A DNA stretch of 64,000 nucleotides from Saccharopolyspora spinosa NRRL 18395 (GTDB lineage Bacteria > Actinomycetota > Actinomycetes > Mycobacteriales > Pseudonocardiaceae). The stretch spans positions 277,832 through 341,831 of the forward strand of contig NZ_GL877883.1 in assembly GCF_000194155.1 (NCBI RefSeq). The letters run 5' to 3'. Below, one piece after another: positions 45,090 to 53,283 of the stretch. The notes under the pieces are model-generated. The model had not been told where the DNA came from, made no database searches, and was given only the letters and a program-made list of their open reading frames with translations. Position 1 is the first letter of the stretch. Every line of letters begins with the position of its first letter. Made by a program: the position numbers and the translations under genes.

Positions 45090-45665
45090 ATGCGAAAGCT
45101 CACCTACCTGGTCGCATCGACCATCGACGGCTACATCACCAGCCCGGCCAACGACAACCCGGACTTCTTCTTGCACGAAGGCGACCACGGCACCTTTCTC
45201 CGCGAGGAGTACCCGGAAATCATGCCAACGCACATCCGCCCGCTGATCGGCCTCACCGACGCGCCGAACAAGCACTTCGACACGGTCCTGCAAGGGCGCG
45301 GCAGCTGGGAAATCGGTGCGCGGGAAGGGATGACGAACACCTACCAGCACCTGCGCAGCATCGTGTTCTCCCGCAGCATCACCGAAAGCCCGGACCCCAC
45401 GGTGGAATTCGTCGCCACCGACCCGGTCGAACGGGTGCGGGAGCTGAAACGGGAAGAAGGCATGGGAATCTGGCTCTGCGGCGGCGGAAAGCTCGCGGCG
45501 GCGCTGCGACCGGAGATCGACGAACTGATCATCAAGCTGCACCCGGTGGTCGCCGGCGCCGGAATCCCGCTCTTCGGCGGCGATTTCGCGCCCGAGCAGT
45601 ACGACCTCGCCGACACCCACGTCTTCAACAGCGGAGTGATGCACCTGACGTACACCAAGTCCTGA
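45090..45665 (+). CDS. Dihydrofolate reductase-like (RibD C-terminal) protein
   Basis: 191 residues from ATG 45090 with GGGAGG upstream. Begins KLTYLVASTIDGYI, the first strand of the DHFR/RibD-C fold; later comes VFSRSI and the NADPH-site IWLCGGGKLAAAL, ending IIKLHPVVAGAGIPLFGG. Proteins of this family are NADPH-dependent reductases of varied or unknown substrate, distinct from true FolA. Regulation by the divergent TetR is inferred from the operator-like repeats. Confidence 0.88.
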   Translation: MRKLTYLVASTIDGYITSPANDNPDFFLHEGDHGTFLREEYPEIMPTHIRPLIGLTDAPNKHFDTVLQGRGSWEIGAREGMTNTYQHLRSIVFSRSITESPDPTVEFVATDPVERVRELKREEGMGIWLCGGGKLAAALRPEIDELIIKLHPVVAGAGIPLFGGDFAPEQYDLADTHVFNSGVMHLTYTKS

Positions 45666-46154
45666 CCGGCCGAAGCGGGTCAGGACAGGTACTGGAGGAG
45701 GTCCACGAGCCGGCCGGCACCGCGATCCGGTCGAACCAGGTCAGCACGGCAAGCTTCGGCAAATTTGTCCACACTGGATACGAAATCGGCGAATTCGGGT
45801 TCACCCGCGCTTCACGGGCGTCGGAGGCACACTCAGACGTCGAAGACGACCGTCACCAGCCATGATCCGACCGGTACTGTGTTTTCGGTCCGCGCCAGCG
45901 CTGCCGACGTCGCGCGTTCCGCCAGCCTTCAAGATGTCGGCGTCCCCAGTTGCCTTGCCGTCACACACCTCGACCGAGCAGCCGACCAGCAAGGGGCTGC
46001 CGCAGCTGGGGCTGCAACGGGGGCAGACGCGCAGGCGGGACAGCTGCCATTGCCGCCGGGCGTTTTCTCATTGCCGCCGCTTTCAGCGGAGAGCCCTACA
46101 CCTTTCCGCGTCCGGTGTCGTCGAGCTGGTACCCGTCATCGGGAACGAGACGGG
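45666..46154. other. Intergenic region without a recognised gene
   Basis: 489 bases between the convergent DHFR-like and exonuclease genes. A minus-strand frame at 45801-45992 (63 residues) is open but lacks a ribosome-binding site and family motifs. A patch near 45990-46060 is rich in GCAGCTG/CGCAGG-type sequence. I see no RNA gene. Confidence 0.35.
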
Positions 46155-46949
46155 TCAGAAGTCAAAGGCCGCCGTCACCGGTGCGTGGTCCGACCAGCGC
46201 TGGTCATAGCTCGCAGCCTTCTCCACGTACGCATCCGTGCAGCGACTTGCCAGGCCGGGCGAACTGACGATGTAGTCGATGCGCCAGCCGGAGTCGTTGT
46301 CGAAGGCCTTTCCCCGGTAGGACCACCAGGAGTAAGGGCCCGGGCCTTCCGGGTGGAGGCGGCGGAGCACGTCCGCGTAGCCGCTGTCGAAGACCTCAGT
46401 CAGCCAGGCCCGCTCCTCCGGCAGGAAGCCCGCTTCCTTCTGGTTGGACTTCCAGTTCTTCAGGTCGATCTGCTGGTGGGCGATGTTCCAGTCGCCGCAC
46501 ACCAGCACCTCGCGGCCCTCCGCCGCGGCGCGTTCCCGCAGGTCGCCCAGGTACGCGCGGAACTCCTTCATGAAGCGTTCCTTCTCGTCCTGGCGCGGGG
46601 TGCCGACGTCGCCGCTGGGTAGGTAGAGGCTGGCCACCACGACGCCCGGCAGGTCGATCTCCGCGTACCGGCCGCTCTCGTCGAACTCCGCCGAGCCGAA
46701 GCCGATGCGCACCGCCGCCGGCTCCGCGCGGCTGTAGATCGCCACCCCGGCACGGCCCTTCGCCGAGCTCGGGGCCAGCACGGTGTGCCAACCGGCGGGT
46801 TCCCGGACCTCGGACGTGAGCTGGTCGGCCTCCGCGCGGGTCTCCTGCATGCAGATCACGTCGGCTCGCGTGGCGGCGAGCCACTCCACGAAGCCCTTCT
46901 TGGCGGCGGCGCGCAGGCCGTTGACGTTCACGGTCGACACAGTCAGCAC
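46155..46949 (-). CDS. xth: Exodeoxyribonuclease III
   Basis: 264 residues from GTG 46949, which fits the family length and a leaderless promoter; an earlier ATG at 46973 would sit upstream of the -10 box. Removes 3' blocking groups and cuts at abasic sites in base-excision repair. Motifs in order: VNVNGLRAAAKKG, MQETRAEADQL (metal-binding Glu), VASLYLPSGD, VCGDWNIAHQQIDL, and SWWSYRG...GWRIDYIVSSP with WSDHAPVTAAF (catalytic His) at the end. Confidence 0.95.
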   Translation of the reverse strand: MLTVSTVNVNGLRAAAKKGFVEWLAATRADVICMQETRAEADQLTSEVREPAGWHTVLAPSSAKGRAGVAIYSRAEPAAVRIGFGSAEFDESGRYAEIDLPGVVVASLYLPSGDVGTPRQDEKERFMKEFRAYLGDLRERAAAEGREVLVCGDWNIAHQQIDLKNWKSNQKEAGFLPEERAWLTEVFDSGYADVLRRLHPEGPGPYSWWSYRGKAFDNDSGWRIDYIVSSPGLASRCTDAYVEKAASYDQRWSDHAPVTAAFDF

Positions 46950-46962
46950 GCCACCGAGGGTA
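46950..46962 (-). promoter_or_regulatory. TANNNT -10 box for leaderless xth
   Basis: On the minus strand TACCCT (46962-46957) is followed by 7 nt and the GTG at 46949. This supports the shorter start for the exonuclease gene. Confidence 0.5.
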
Positions 46963-46992
46963 ACCACCGGCACCGGCGATCAACCCCACCGG

Positions 46993-47330
46993 TCACCCCG
47001 CCCCGCTGGAGCGACCTTCTTCGACGTGCGGGACGGCGAGCCGCCCGGCCTGCCCGGCGCGGGTGCTGGCGACAGCCTTCCCCGCCAGTGCCGGATCGGT
47101 CGTGGTGGCCAGCACCGGCGCCAGCGCGACGGCCTGCCGCTCGGCGTCGGACATCGCCTGGTCGCCAGCCATCTCCTTGATCCTCAGGCCAAGCGCTATC
47201 AGGAACGCCAGCGCGACCATCGAGGTCACCGCCAGCGCCACTAGGACGATCGTGCGCCTCGTCCGGTGCCACGAGTTTCACGCCGACGCCCCGCACGGTG
47301 TGGACGTAGCGGGGCTCCGCGGGCCAACAC
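46993..47330 (-). pseudogene. Two-component system remnant (response regulator end plus kinase start)
   Basis: The minus strand carries EPRYVHTVRGVGVKLVAP, the C-terminal wing of an OmpR-type response regulator. Immediately after, in another frame, is the N-terminus of a sensor kinase: a membrane helix (VTSMVALAFLIALGLRI) and the start of an extracellular loop, which then stops at 46993 without any kinase domain. Both genes have lost most of their length, leaving the junction of a former operon. Confidence 0.65.
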
Positions 47331-47403
47331 GGTTCGTCGGTGATCGCGACTTGGCACGACCACCCCACGACGGCCGAAACCAACGAGTACTGACCGGAGC
47401 CGG

Positions 47404-48240
47404 TCAGGACTTGCGGGCGACTCCGCCGACCAGCAGGCGGCGGAAGGCGTTCAGCGGCTCGCCGGGCCCGTCCGGCCACCACTTCGCCACCGGCACCAGG
47501 CCCGGCTCGAGAACGTCGAGCCCGCCGAAGTAGCCACCGATCTCCTCGCGGGACCGGAACCAGCCGGTGCCCATCGCCCCCAAGTAAGCCCGCTCGATCT
47601 CACCGGCCAGCTCGAACGCCTCGGCGTCCTCGGGCCGGCAGAAGTGACTGAGCGCCACGTACGAACCGGACGGCAGCGCGTCGATGTAGCGCGCCATGAG
47701 TTCTCGCGGCCGGTGCTGGTCGGAGATGTGGTGCAGCGTGCTGAACAGGAAAAGCCCGATGGGCTGGGACCAGTCCAGCCCCCTGGCAACAGCCCGGTCT
47801 CTGAGCAGCCGCTCCGGATCCGTGATGTCCGCCGCGACGAAGTGCGTCCTGTCGTTCTCCACGAGCAGGGCGCGCCCGTGCACGATCGCGGTCGGATCGT
47901 TGTCGACGTAGACGACGATCGCGTCGGCGTTGACCCGCTGCGCCACCTCGTGCGTGTTCTCCAACGTCGGCAACCCCGAACCGCAGTCCAGGAACTGCTC
48001 GATCCCGACCGTCCCGGCCAGGTACCGGGTGACCCGCTGCAGGAAAGCACGGTTGTCCTTGGCCAAAGCGCCGGGCGTCGGGGCGACCTCGGCCAACTCG
48101 TCGCGCAGCACCCGGTCCGCCGCGTAGTTGTCCTTGCCACCGAGGATCGCGTCGTAGACGCGCGCGATGCTCGGCCGCGTGGGGTCGATACCACCCGCGC
48201 ACCCATCTCCGGTTTGTGTCATGCCACTCACCAACCCCAT
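47404..48240 (-). CDS. SAM-dependent methyltransferase, SAV2177/DUF574 family
   Basis: 278 residues from ATG 48240 (GGGAGG upstream; ATG 48222 is an alternative). The family signature is near the N-terminus: RPSIARVYDAILGGKDNYAAD, then FLDCGSGLPTLENTHEVAQ (SAM site), VVYVDNDPTAIVHGRALL and LFLFSTLHHISD. Streptomycetes carry many paralogues, often beside XRE/DUF397 genes as here; their substrates are mostly unknown. Divergent from the XRE regulator at 48423, with TAACCT about 30 nt upstream as a candidate -10 box. Confidence 0.9.
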   Translation of the reverse strand: MGLVSGMTQTGDGCAGGIDPTRPSIARVYDAILGGKDNYAADRVLRDELAEVAPTPGALAKDNRAFLQRVTRYLAGTVGIEQFLDCGSGLPTLENTHEVAQRVNADAIVVYVDNDPTAIVHGRALLVENDRTHFVAADITDPERLLRDRAVARGLDWSQPIGLFLFSTLHHISDQHRPRELMARYIDALPSGSYVALSHFCRPEDAEAFELAGEIERAYLGAMGTGWFRSREEIGGYFGGLDVLEPGLVPVAKWWPDGPGEPLNAFRRLLVGGVARKS

Positions 48241-48422
48241 TGCCTCCCCGACGCTGACCAGGTTAGGTGATCAAACAACGATAACGTTGCAGGTGGGCAG
48301 ATACCGCCAATCCGGGTAAGGCACTCGACCTGCGGCTGGATTCCACTACTATCCCTCCGCGTAACGTTCAACCACTGGATCGCGACAGTGGGTCGTAGAG
48401 CCCATTCCACAGGAGGTTTCGC

Positions 48423-49289
48423 GTGGCCTTGGACAGTGCCACGGGAAGCGGCCCCACCGCCCGCCGTCTCGTGCTGGGCAGCCAGCTGCGCCGATTGCGC
48501 GAGGCGAGCGGCATCTCCCGAGAGGACGCCGGATACTCCATCCGCGGCTCAGGATCGAAGATCAGCCGCCTCGAACTGGGCCGGGTCGGTTTCAAGGAGC
48601 GCGACGTCGCCGACCTCCTCAACCTCTACGGCGTGACCGACGAGTCGGAGCACGAGTCCTTTTTGGACCTGGTGCGCCGGTCGAACGAACCCGGCTGGTG
48701 GCACCGCTTCAACGACCTGATGCCGTCATGGTTCCAGGACTACGTCGGCCTGGAGGAATCGGCTGCCCGCATCCAGACCTACGAGATCCAGTTCGTGCCG
48801 GGGTTGCTGCAGACCGAGAAATACGCCCGCGCGGTCGCTATCCAGGGCCGCCCCGAGTTCCCGGCGGACGAGCTGGACCGGCGCGTCCGGCTACGCATGC
48901 AGCGCCAGAAGCTGTTCACCCAACCGAAGGCGCCGCGGTTGTGGGCGGTGATAGACGAGTCGGTACTGCACCGGCCGATCGGCGGCCGGGAAGTGCTGCG
49001 CGAGCAGATCCAGTTCCTGCTCGATGCGACGGCGATGTCCGCGGTGACGCTGCAGATCCTGCCGTTCGAGCTCGGCAGGTCCGGCGCGGAGGGCGCGTTC
49101 ACGATACTGCGCTTCGCCGAGCCGGAGCTGCCGGACATCGTCTATCTGGAACACCTCTGCGGCGCGCTGTACCTGGACAGGCCGGACGAGGTCGAGGTGT
49201 ACAGCAAGGTCAGCCACCGGCTCGCGGTCGACGCGGAGACCCCGGAGGAGACCCGCAAGACGCTGCTGCAGGCCCTGAAGCACAGCTGA
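48423..49289 (+). CDS. XRE regulator with DUF5753 domain (WhiJ-like), second copy
   Basis: 288 residues from GTG 48423 with AGGAGG 7 nt upstream. Helix-turn-helix at residues 20-70 (ISREDAGYSIRGSGSKISRLE), then DUF5753 starting at QTYEIQFVPGLLQTEKYARAV, with VLHRPIGGREVLREQIQFLL and a late IVYLEHLCGALYLD strand. Paired with the DUF397 gene 240 nt downstream, whose promoter has remarkable palindromes. Core-like GC content, unlike the module at 37893. Confidence 0.92.
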   Translation: MALDSATGSGPTARRLVLGSQLRRLREASGISREDAGYSIRGSGSKISRLELGRVGFKERDVADLLNLYGVTDESEHESFLDLVRRSNEPGWWHRFNDLMPSWFQDYVGLEESAARIQTYEIQFVPGLLQTEKYARAVAIQGRPEFPADELDRRVRLRMQRQKLFTQPKAPRLWAVIDESVLHRPIGGREVLREQIQFLLDATAMSAVTLQILPFELGRSGAEGAFTILRFAEPELPDIVYLEHLCGALYLDRPDEVEVYSKVSHRLAVDAETPEETRKTLLQALKHS

Positions 49290-49429
49290 CGTCCAGCCAC
49301 CACCGCCGGACATCCTCCAGCCGTGGCTTTTTGTGCCCCGAATATCGGCTCAGGGTGTCCGCGCGCTAACGACGCATTACCGTCAAGGTTACGAAACTGA
49401 CCCAAAAGAGTGATCGAGGTCTCATTGAG

Positions 49430-49508
49430 ATGCACGTGCATTCAACCGTGCATCTGCACCTGCTAACTTGGCTGCACGATCATCTGCACGTGCATATGAT
49501 CGTGCAGC
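49430..49508. promoter_or_regulatory. Palindrome cluster upstream of DUF397 gene
   Basis: ATGCACGTGCAT at 49430-49441 is a perfect 12-bp palindrome. A second larger one at 49471-49508 is a 38-bp palindrome with one mismatched pair and the same TGCACGTGCA core. Half-sites (GTGCATCTGCACC) lie between them. The region lies 26 nt before the start of the DUF397 gene and is a strong candidate binding site for the neighbouring XRE regulator or another dimeric regulator. Confidence 0.75.
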
Positions 49509-49533
49509 ATTAGTCGGGGAAGGGTGGGTTCGG

Positions 49534-49770
49534 ATGACGAACATCCAGAACGGTATGCCCGCACAGCAGCTTCCCAACGTGGTGTGGCGAAAGAGCCGCC
49601 ACAGTGGAGCGGTGGGCAACTGCGTCGAATTGGCACCGTTGGTCGACGGCGGGATCGCCGTCAGAAACTCGCGTTACCCCGAGGGTCCAGCTCTGGTCTA
49701 CAGCCGGGATGAGATCGCCGCATTCCTGCACGGTGCCAAGGACGGCGAGTTCGACGACTTGATCGTCTGA
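49534..49770 (+). CDS. DUF397 protein
   Basis: 78 residues from ATG 49534 (GGGG...GGG purine stretch upstream). Contains VVWRKSRHSGAVGNCVELA and a SRDEIAAFLHGAKDGEFDDL end, the typical DUF397 pattern. Partner of the XRE-DUF5753 gene upstream. Longer than its counterpart at 37723 because of a 15-residue N-terminal extension. Confidence 0.9.
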   Translation: MTNIQNGMPAQQLPNVVWRKSRHSGAVGNCVELAPLVDGGIAVRNSRYPEGPALVYSRDEIAAFLHGAKDGEFDDLIV

Positions 49771-49836
49771 CGAGCCGCGCCGACGCTCCGCGCGGAGCCA
49801 CGGTTGAAGCCCTTGACGACGAAACTCGGTGGCGCC

Positions 49837-50193
49837 ATGAACGAGATTACCAACGGCCTGCAAGCCCTGGTAGCCCGCGACTTCCAGTTCGCGCACCCTC
49901 GCGACACCAACGGCGGTCTGGTCGCCGTGGTGGGAATCCGCATCCATCACGGGGTTTTCGACATCCTGCAGCTCTTCGGCGAGCACGACGCCGACGCGGC
50001 GCGGATCCCCGGTGACGAGCCTGATGTGCTCTTCCCGAGCAAGGTCCTGTGGCGCACCACCGGCCCGGCGCGCGAGGTGATCGCCGAACTGCTCGCGCTG
50101 TCCGAGCCGGCCCCGGAGCTCAGCGCCCAGCCCAAGGGCTACTGGCTGCCGACCCACGCGGGCCGCTCAGCCTGGCTGGCCGCCTCCGCCTGA
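49837..50193 (+). CDS. Conserved hypothetical protein next to DUF397
   Basis: 118 residues from ATG 49837 (an in-frame TTG at 49804 is possible). Sequence begins MNEITNGLQALVARDFQFA and continues with VVGIRIHHGVFDILQLFGEHDADAARIPGDEPDVL. I recognise it only as a type often found next to XRE/DUF397 pairs in actinomycetes. No catalytic motif. Likely part of the same module. Confidence 0.7.
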   Translation: MNEITNGLQALVARDFQFAHPRDTNGGLVAVVGIRIHHGVFDILQLFGEHDADAARIPGDEPDVLFPSKVLWRTTGPAREVIAELLALSEPAPELSAQPKGYWLPTHAGRSAWLAASA

Positions 50194-50292
50194 CCCACTG
50201 GGGTGGACCGCCCAGGTCCGCCGCCCCAGACCTCGCCCAGACCCGGTGCCGGAGTCCTCTGTGGACCGCGCCCCCGGAACCGGGTTCCCGAA

Positions 50293-50340
50293 CCGATCGA
50301 GTTCCCGCGTGACGGTGCCCCGGCGCGGGAGCTCGATCGG
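50293..50340. terminator. 17-bp hairpin downstream of XRE/DUF397 module
   Basis: CCGATCGAGTTCCCGCG (50293-50309) pairs with CGCGGGAGCTCGATCGG (50324-50340), all matched but one G-T pair, followed by AAAATTT. Located 100 nt after the hypothetical gene, before the UvrA-like remnant. Confidence 0.55.
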
Positions 50341-50499
50341 AAAATTTCCCGCCGCGCAAGGCGAAAAGCCGTCAGGACCGAGGTAATGGTGCAGGAGGCT
50401 GGCGCGACTTCGAGCATGGCTCGCGCCCGGCGGCGGCCGGAACGCTGACCGGGCAGCACCTGGCGGCGCGGACCGAGCTAAAGGACGAGGTACGCCGGC

Positions 50500-50962
50500 C
50501 GACCGGGACGGTGGCTGTGTCCGGCGGGGACCTGCACAACCTGCGCGGCCTCAGCCTGGAGATCCCGGGGTGGTCACCGCGATCAGCGCGTCGCCAGCTC
50601 CGGCAAGTTCAGCCTGGTGCACGGCGTCTTCAGCACCCAGCAACCCGCCGCGGATCGTCATCGACCAGTTGGCTCCGACCGCGAACCGTCGCTCCACCAC
50701 CGCGACCTACAGCGGCGCGCTGGACCCGATCCGCAAAGCGTTCGCCCGGGCCGATGGCGTGAGCCCGGCGCTGTTCAGCGCGAACTCTGCGGGCGCGTGC
50801 GAAACCGGGGAGGGCACGGGCGTCATCTACACGGACCTGTCGTTCGTGGACGGCATCGCCTCGACCCGCGAATCCTGCCAGGGCCGCCGGCTCACCGTGG
50901 ACGTCCTCGCCCACCGGCTGGACGGCAGGTCGATTGGCGATGTGCTCGAGATGACCGTCTGA
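50500..50962 (+). pseudogene. UvrA-like ATPase fragment
   Basis: Short segments in two frames match the middle of UvrA-type excinuclease ATPases: VSGGDLHNLRGLSLEIPG, then (changed frame) a degenerate Walker region where GxAGSGKSSL is expected, then YSGALDPIRKAFARADGVSPALFSANSAGAC and GTGVIYTDLSFVDG to IGDVLEMTV. N-terminal and C-terminal parts are missing and the P-loop is not in frame. UvrA-like proteins include drug-resistance members in actinomycetes; this copy is dead. Confidence 0.75.
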
Positions 50963-51038
50963 GGCGCTGGAGTTCTTCGCCGGCCGCTCCACACAGGACT
51001 CGGCGCCGACCCGTGCATGGGTCGGCGCCGAGCGCAGG

Positions 51039-51743
51039 TCAGGGGAGTTTGTACATGGGGTTGGGTAGCTTCACGCCGCGTTCGGCGTGGCCGCCGGCCA
51101 GGTCGGACTCCTGGTCGCCGACGCTGAGGATGATCTGGTAGCCCTGCCGCTCGATTTCGGCGCGGGTACCACTCTTGTACGGCACCACCGACGGCCGGTG
51201 GTCGTCCGTCGGCCGCAGGTACAGGCCGTCGGGCTCGGGGTAGCCCTCCTCCTCGAGGTCCAGCAGGCTGGCCTCGCGCATCTGCGGGCTCTCCCGACGG
51301 CCGGTGACGAAGAAGATCGCGACGCCGTGGGAGTCCGCGAATCGCACCAGGTCCCTTGTCGCGGCGATCCCGACGGGCCCGCGCGCGAGCACGTACTCGT
51401 CGGACGACTCCTGGTCGAAGCCGAAGTTGATGTCCTTCTCGTACCCGTAGGTGGACACGCTGGTGTCGTCGATGTCCAGCACGATCGCCGGTTTCGACAC
51501 GCCCTGCTCCAGGCGCTTGGCCAGATAGTCCTGGCCGCGCCGGTCGGCCTCGGCGATGTCGGCGTCCCACCGCCCCGAATCGCGGTAGTCCACGATGGAC
51601 TCCTTGAGGTCCGTCAGGTTCGGGGGTTCGCCAGCCTTCGCGCCTTCGGCACCCTGGGCAGCGGCGCAGCCGGTGACGAGCACTCCGAGCAGGGCGAAGG
51701 ACGAGGCGATCCTGGGGAGTGCGGCGGACTTTCGATCGGACAC
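51039..51743 (-). CDS. HAD-superfamily acid phosphatase lipoprotein
   Basis: 234 residues from GTG 51743 with AGGAGG 9 nt upstream; the open frame to 51914 is not used. Lipoprotein signal with lipobox LVTGC. The HAD nucleophile motif is VLDIDDTSVSTY (first Asp), followed by FFVTGRRESPQMREAS (motif II) and SVGDQESDLAGG (motif IV acidic residues). The family is the class B/plant vegetative-storage acid phosphatase type, acting outside the membrane on phosphate esters such as nucleotides. An intact gene in a stretch otherwise full of remnants. Confidence 0.9.
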   Translation of the reverse strand: MSDRKSAALPRIASSFALLGVLVTGCAAAQGAEGAKAGEPPNLTDLKESIVDYRDSGRWDADIAEADRRGQDYLAKRLEQGVSKPAIVLDIDDTSVSTYGYEKDINFGFDQESSDEYVLARGPVGIAATRDLVRFADSHGVAIFFVTGRRESPQMREASLLDLEEEGYPEPDGLYLRPTDDHRPSVVPYKSGTRAEIERQGYQIILSVGDQESDLAGGHAERGVKLPNPMYKLP

Positions 51744-51769
51744 GATGAGGAACCTCCTAGCGGCGGGGA

Positions 51770-52306
51770 CTAATCCGGCAGCCCGGGTCCGCTCAGCACG
51801 CGGTCGAGCACGGGATAGGACGCTTGCGCACCGCAGTGTTGCACGCTGCAAGCTCCCACGCGGGTCGCCCAATGCACGGCAGAGGGACGCAGATCGACCA
51901 GGCTGCGGAGCCAAGCCACGGTTGCGGCGAAAGCATCACCCGCTCCGGTGGTGTCCACCGCGTCGACCGGGACTCCTGGGATTTCCTCGGCGTCGGCGGC
52001 ATCCGCGACGGCCGCACCATCCGCCCCGAAGGTGACCACCACCGAACGCGCACCGACCCGGCGCAGCTCCGCCGCGTGCACGACGTTCTCGGTCGGCGCC
52101 TGAAAACCATTGCACCGGAGGATTTCCCGGCCTTCGTGCGAGAGCCGCGCGTTGGCCGCTGCGGACACGAACGATGATGCTGTTCTCTCCGGTCTCCGAA
52201 ACGCGGCGGGCTGCACCGTTTCGCCCGGCAGCGGGCGGCGGTGCACGCGCGCGGTCAGATCGATGTTCAGCGAGCCGACCACGACGACGTCATGGGTGCG
52301 CGACAT
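51770..52306 (-). pseudogene. Ribokinase-type (PfkB) kinase with internal deletion
   Basis: ATG 52306 with GAAGGAAG upstream starts VVVVGSLNIDLTARV, the PfkB N-terminus. After about 45 residues the sequence jumps to a region equivalent to the last third: VGARSVVVTFGADGAA and the catalytic DTTGAGDAF. About 120 residues of the normal 300 are missing. It remains an open frame of 178 residues but lacks most of the sugar-binding lid and core, so it is unlikely to work. Next to a nucleoside hydrolase remnant, its natural partner. Confidence 0.75.
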
Positions 52307-52314
52307 CGCACTTC

Positions 52315-52650
52315 CTTCCTCGGTGATCGTCACGACGCGGCGGGACGGCGCCGGGTCGGCGCACAACCGGTCGGCGAGCAGGTCGGCGAAGTTGCCGCCG
52401 GTTTCCAGCACCACGCGCAGGTGCACGCCGTCCTGGGCGAGGAAGTCCCGATACTGCCCGCGGACGTCGGCGACGGTCGCGCGGCGGCCCAGCCCGTCGC
52501 CGGTGTCCACGTCAACCGAGACGTACCGGAGCCAGCGCCGGGATGACGTCGTGGCAGGCCGCGCTGCGGTCGCCGAACACGTTCTGCTCGTAGAAGCCGA
52601 AGTACTGGTCCAGGATCTTCGCCGCGAACGCGGTGATCGAGGTGGCCACA
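52315..52650 (-). pseudogene. Nucleoside hydrolase C-terminal remnant
   Basis: Two minus-strand frames match the end of inosine/uridine-preferring nucleoside hydrolases: FAAKILDQYFGFYEQNVFG then CHDVIPALAP, a frame change near 52535, and YVSVDVDTGDGLGRRATVAD to FADLLADRLCA. It breaks off at about 52650, where a fragment of adenosine deaminase begins on the other strand. With the ribokinase remnant it marks a lost ribonucleoside breakdown operon. Confidence 0.65.
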
Positions 52651-52652
52651 CG

Positions 52653-53104
52653 GGCGCATCGTGGATGACATCGAGGTCGCCGACGACGGCACCGCCAAGC
52701 TCGGCCGGCTGGCGTCGTTCGTGCGGGACCGGCGCATCCCGCTGGAGAGGTGCCCGCGGTCGAACGTGCACACCGGAACCGTTCCCTCGGTCGCCGCGCA
52801 CCCGATCGCGCTGCTGCGGCGGCTGAACTTCCGGGTCACGGTCAAAACCGACAACCGGCTGATGAGCCAGACCTCGATGACCAGCGAGTTCACCGAGCTC
52901 GTCGACCACTTCCACTTCGCGCTCGACGACCCGCAGTGGTTCACGGTGAACGGGATGAAGTCGGTCTTCATCCCGTTCGACCAGCGCCTCGCGCTGATCA
53001 ACGAGGTGCTCAAGCCCGGCCACGCGGCCCTGCGCTCGGAGTCGCTGTTCGGCCCCGCCACCCACCAAGCCACCACGATCAACACAAACCAGGGGTTGAC
53101 TTAG
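52653..53104 (+). pseudogene. Adenosine deaminase C-terminal third
   Basis: From about 52653 the plus strand reads GRIVDDIEVADDGTAKLGRL and continues through RDRRIPLERCPRSN and VTVKTDNRLMSQTSMTSEFTEL to the end of the domain. It aligns closely with residues from about 245 to the end of the add gene at 14369-15457. The metal-binding HxH and HAGE parts are absent. An ATG at 52661 exists but the product could not be catalytic. The breakpoint abuts the nucleoside hydrolase remnant. Confidence 0.85.
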
Positions 53105-53153
53105 GAAACTCACGGGCGCTCAGCTCGCCGAACGCCCACCCGGGACAGCAGCG

Positions 53154-53192
53154 CTTCGCCGGGACGCTTCGCCGGGACGCTTCGCCGGGACG
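53154..53192 (+). repeat. Three tandem copies of a 13-bp unit
   Basis: CTTCGCCGGGACG occurs three times head to tail at 53154, 53167 and 53180, in the non-coding stretch before the BNR-repeat gene. Copy number may vary between strains. Confidence 0.85.
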
Positions 53193-53283
53193 CCGAGTCA
53201 CAAGATCGAGAAGACACGAACGGCTCATGGTCCTACGGTGGCCGACATCGAACAAGCATTCCGGTGTTGAGCAGGTGTTCCTC

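Noticed and set aside
45765..46622. 285-residue plus-strand open frame
   Set aside because: The second half is antisense to exonuclease III and the first half has no ribosome-binding site or motif.
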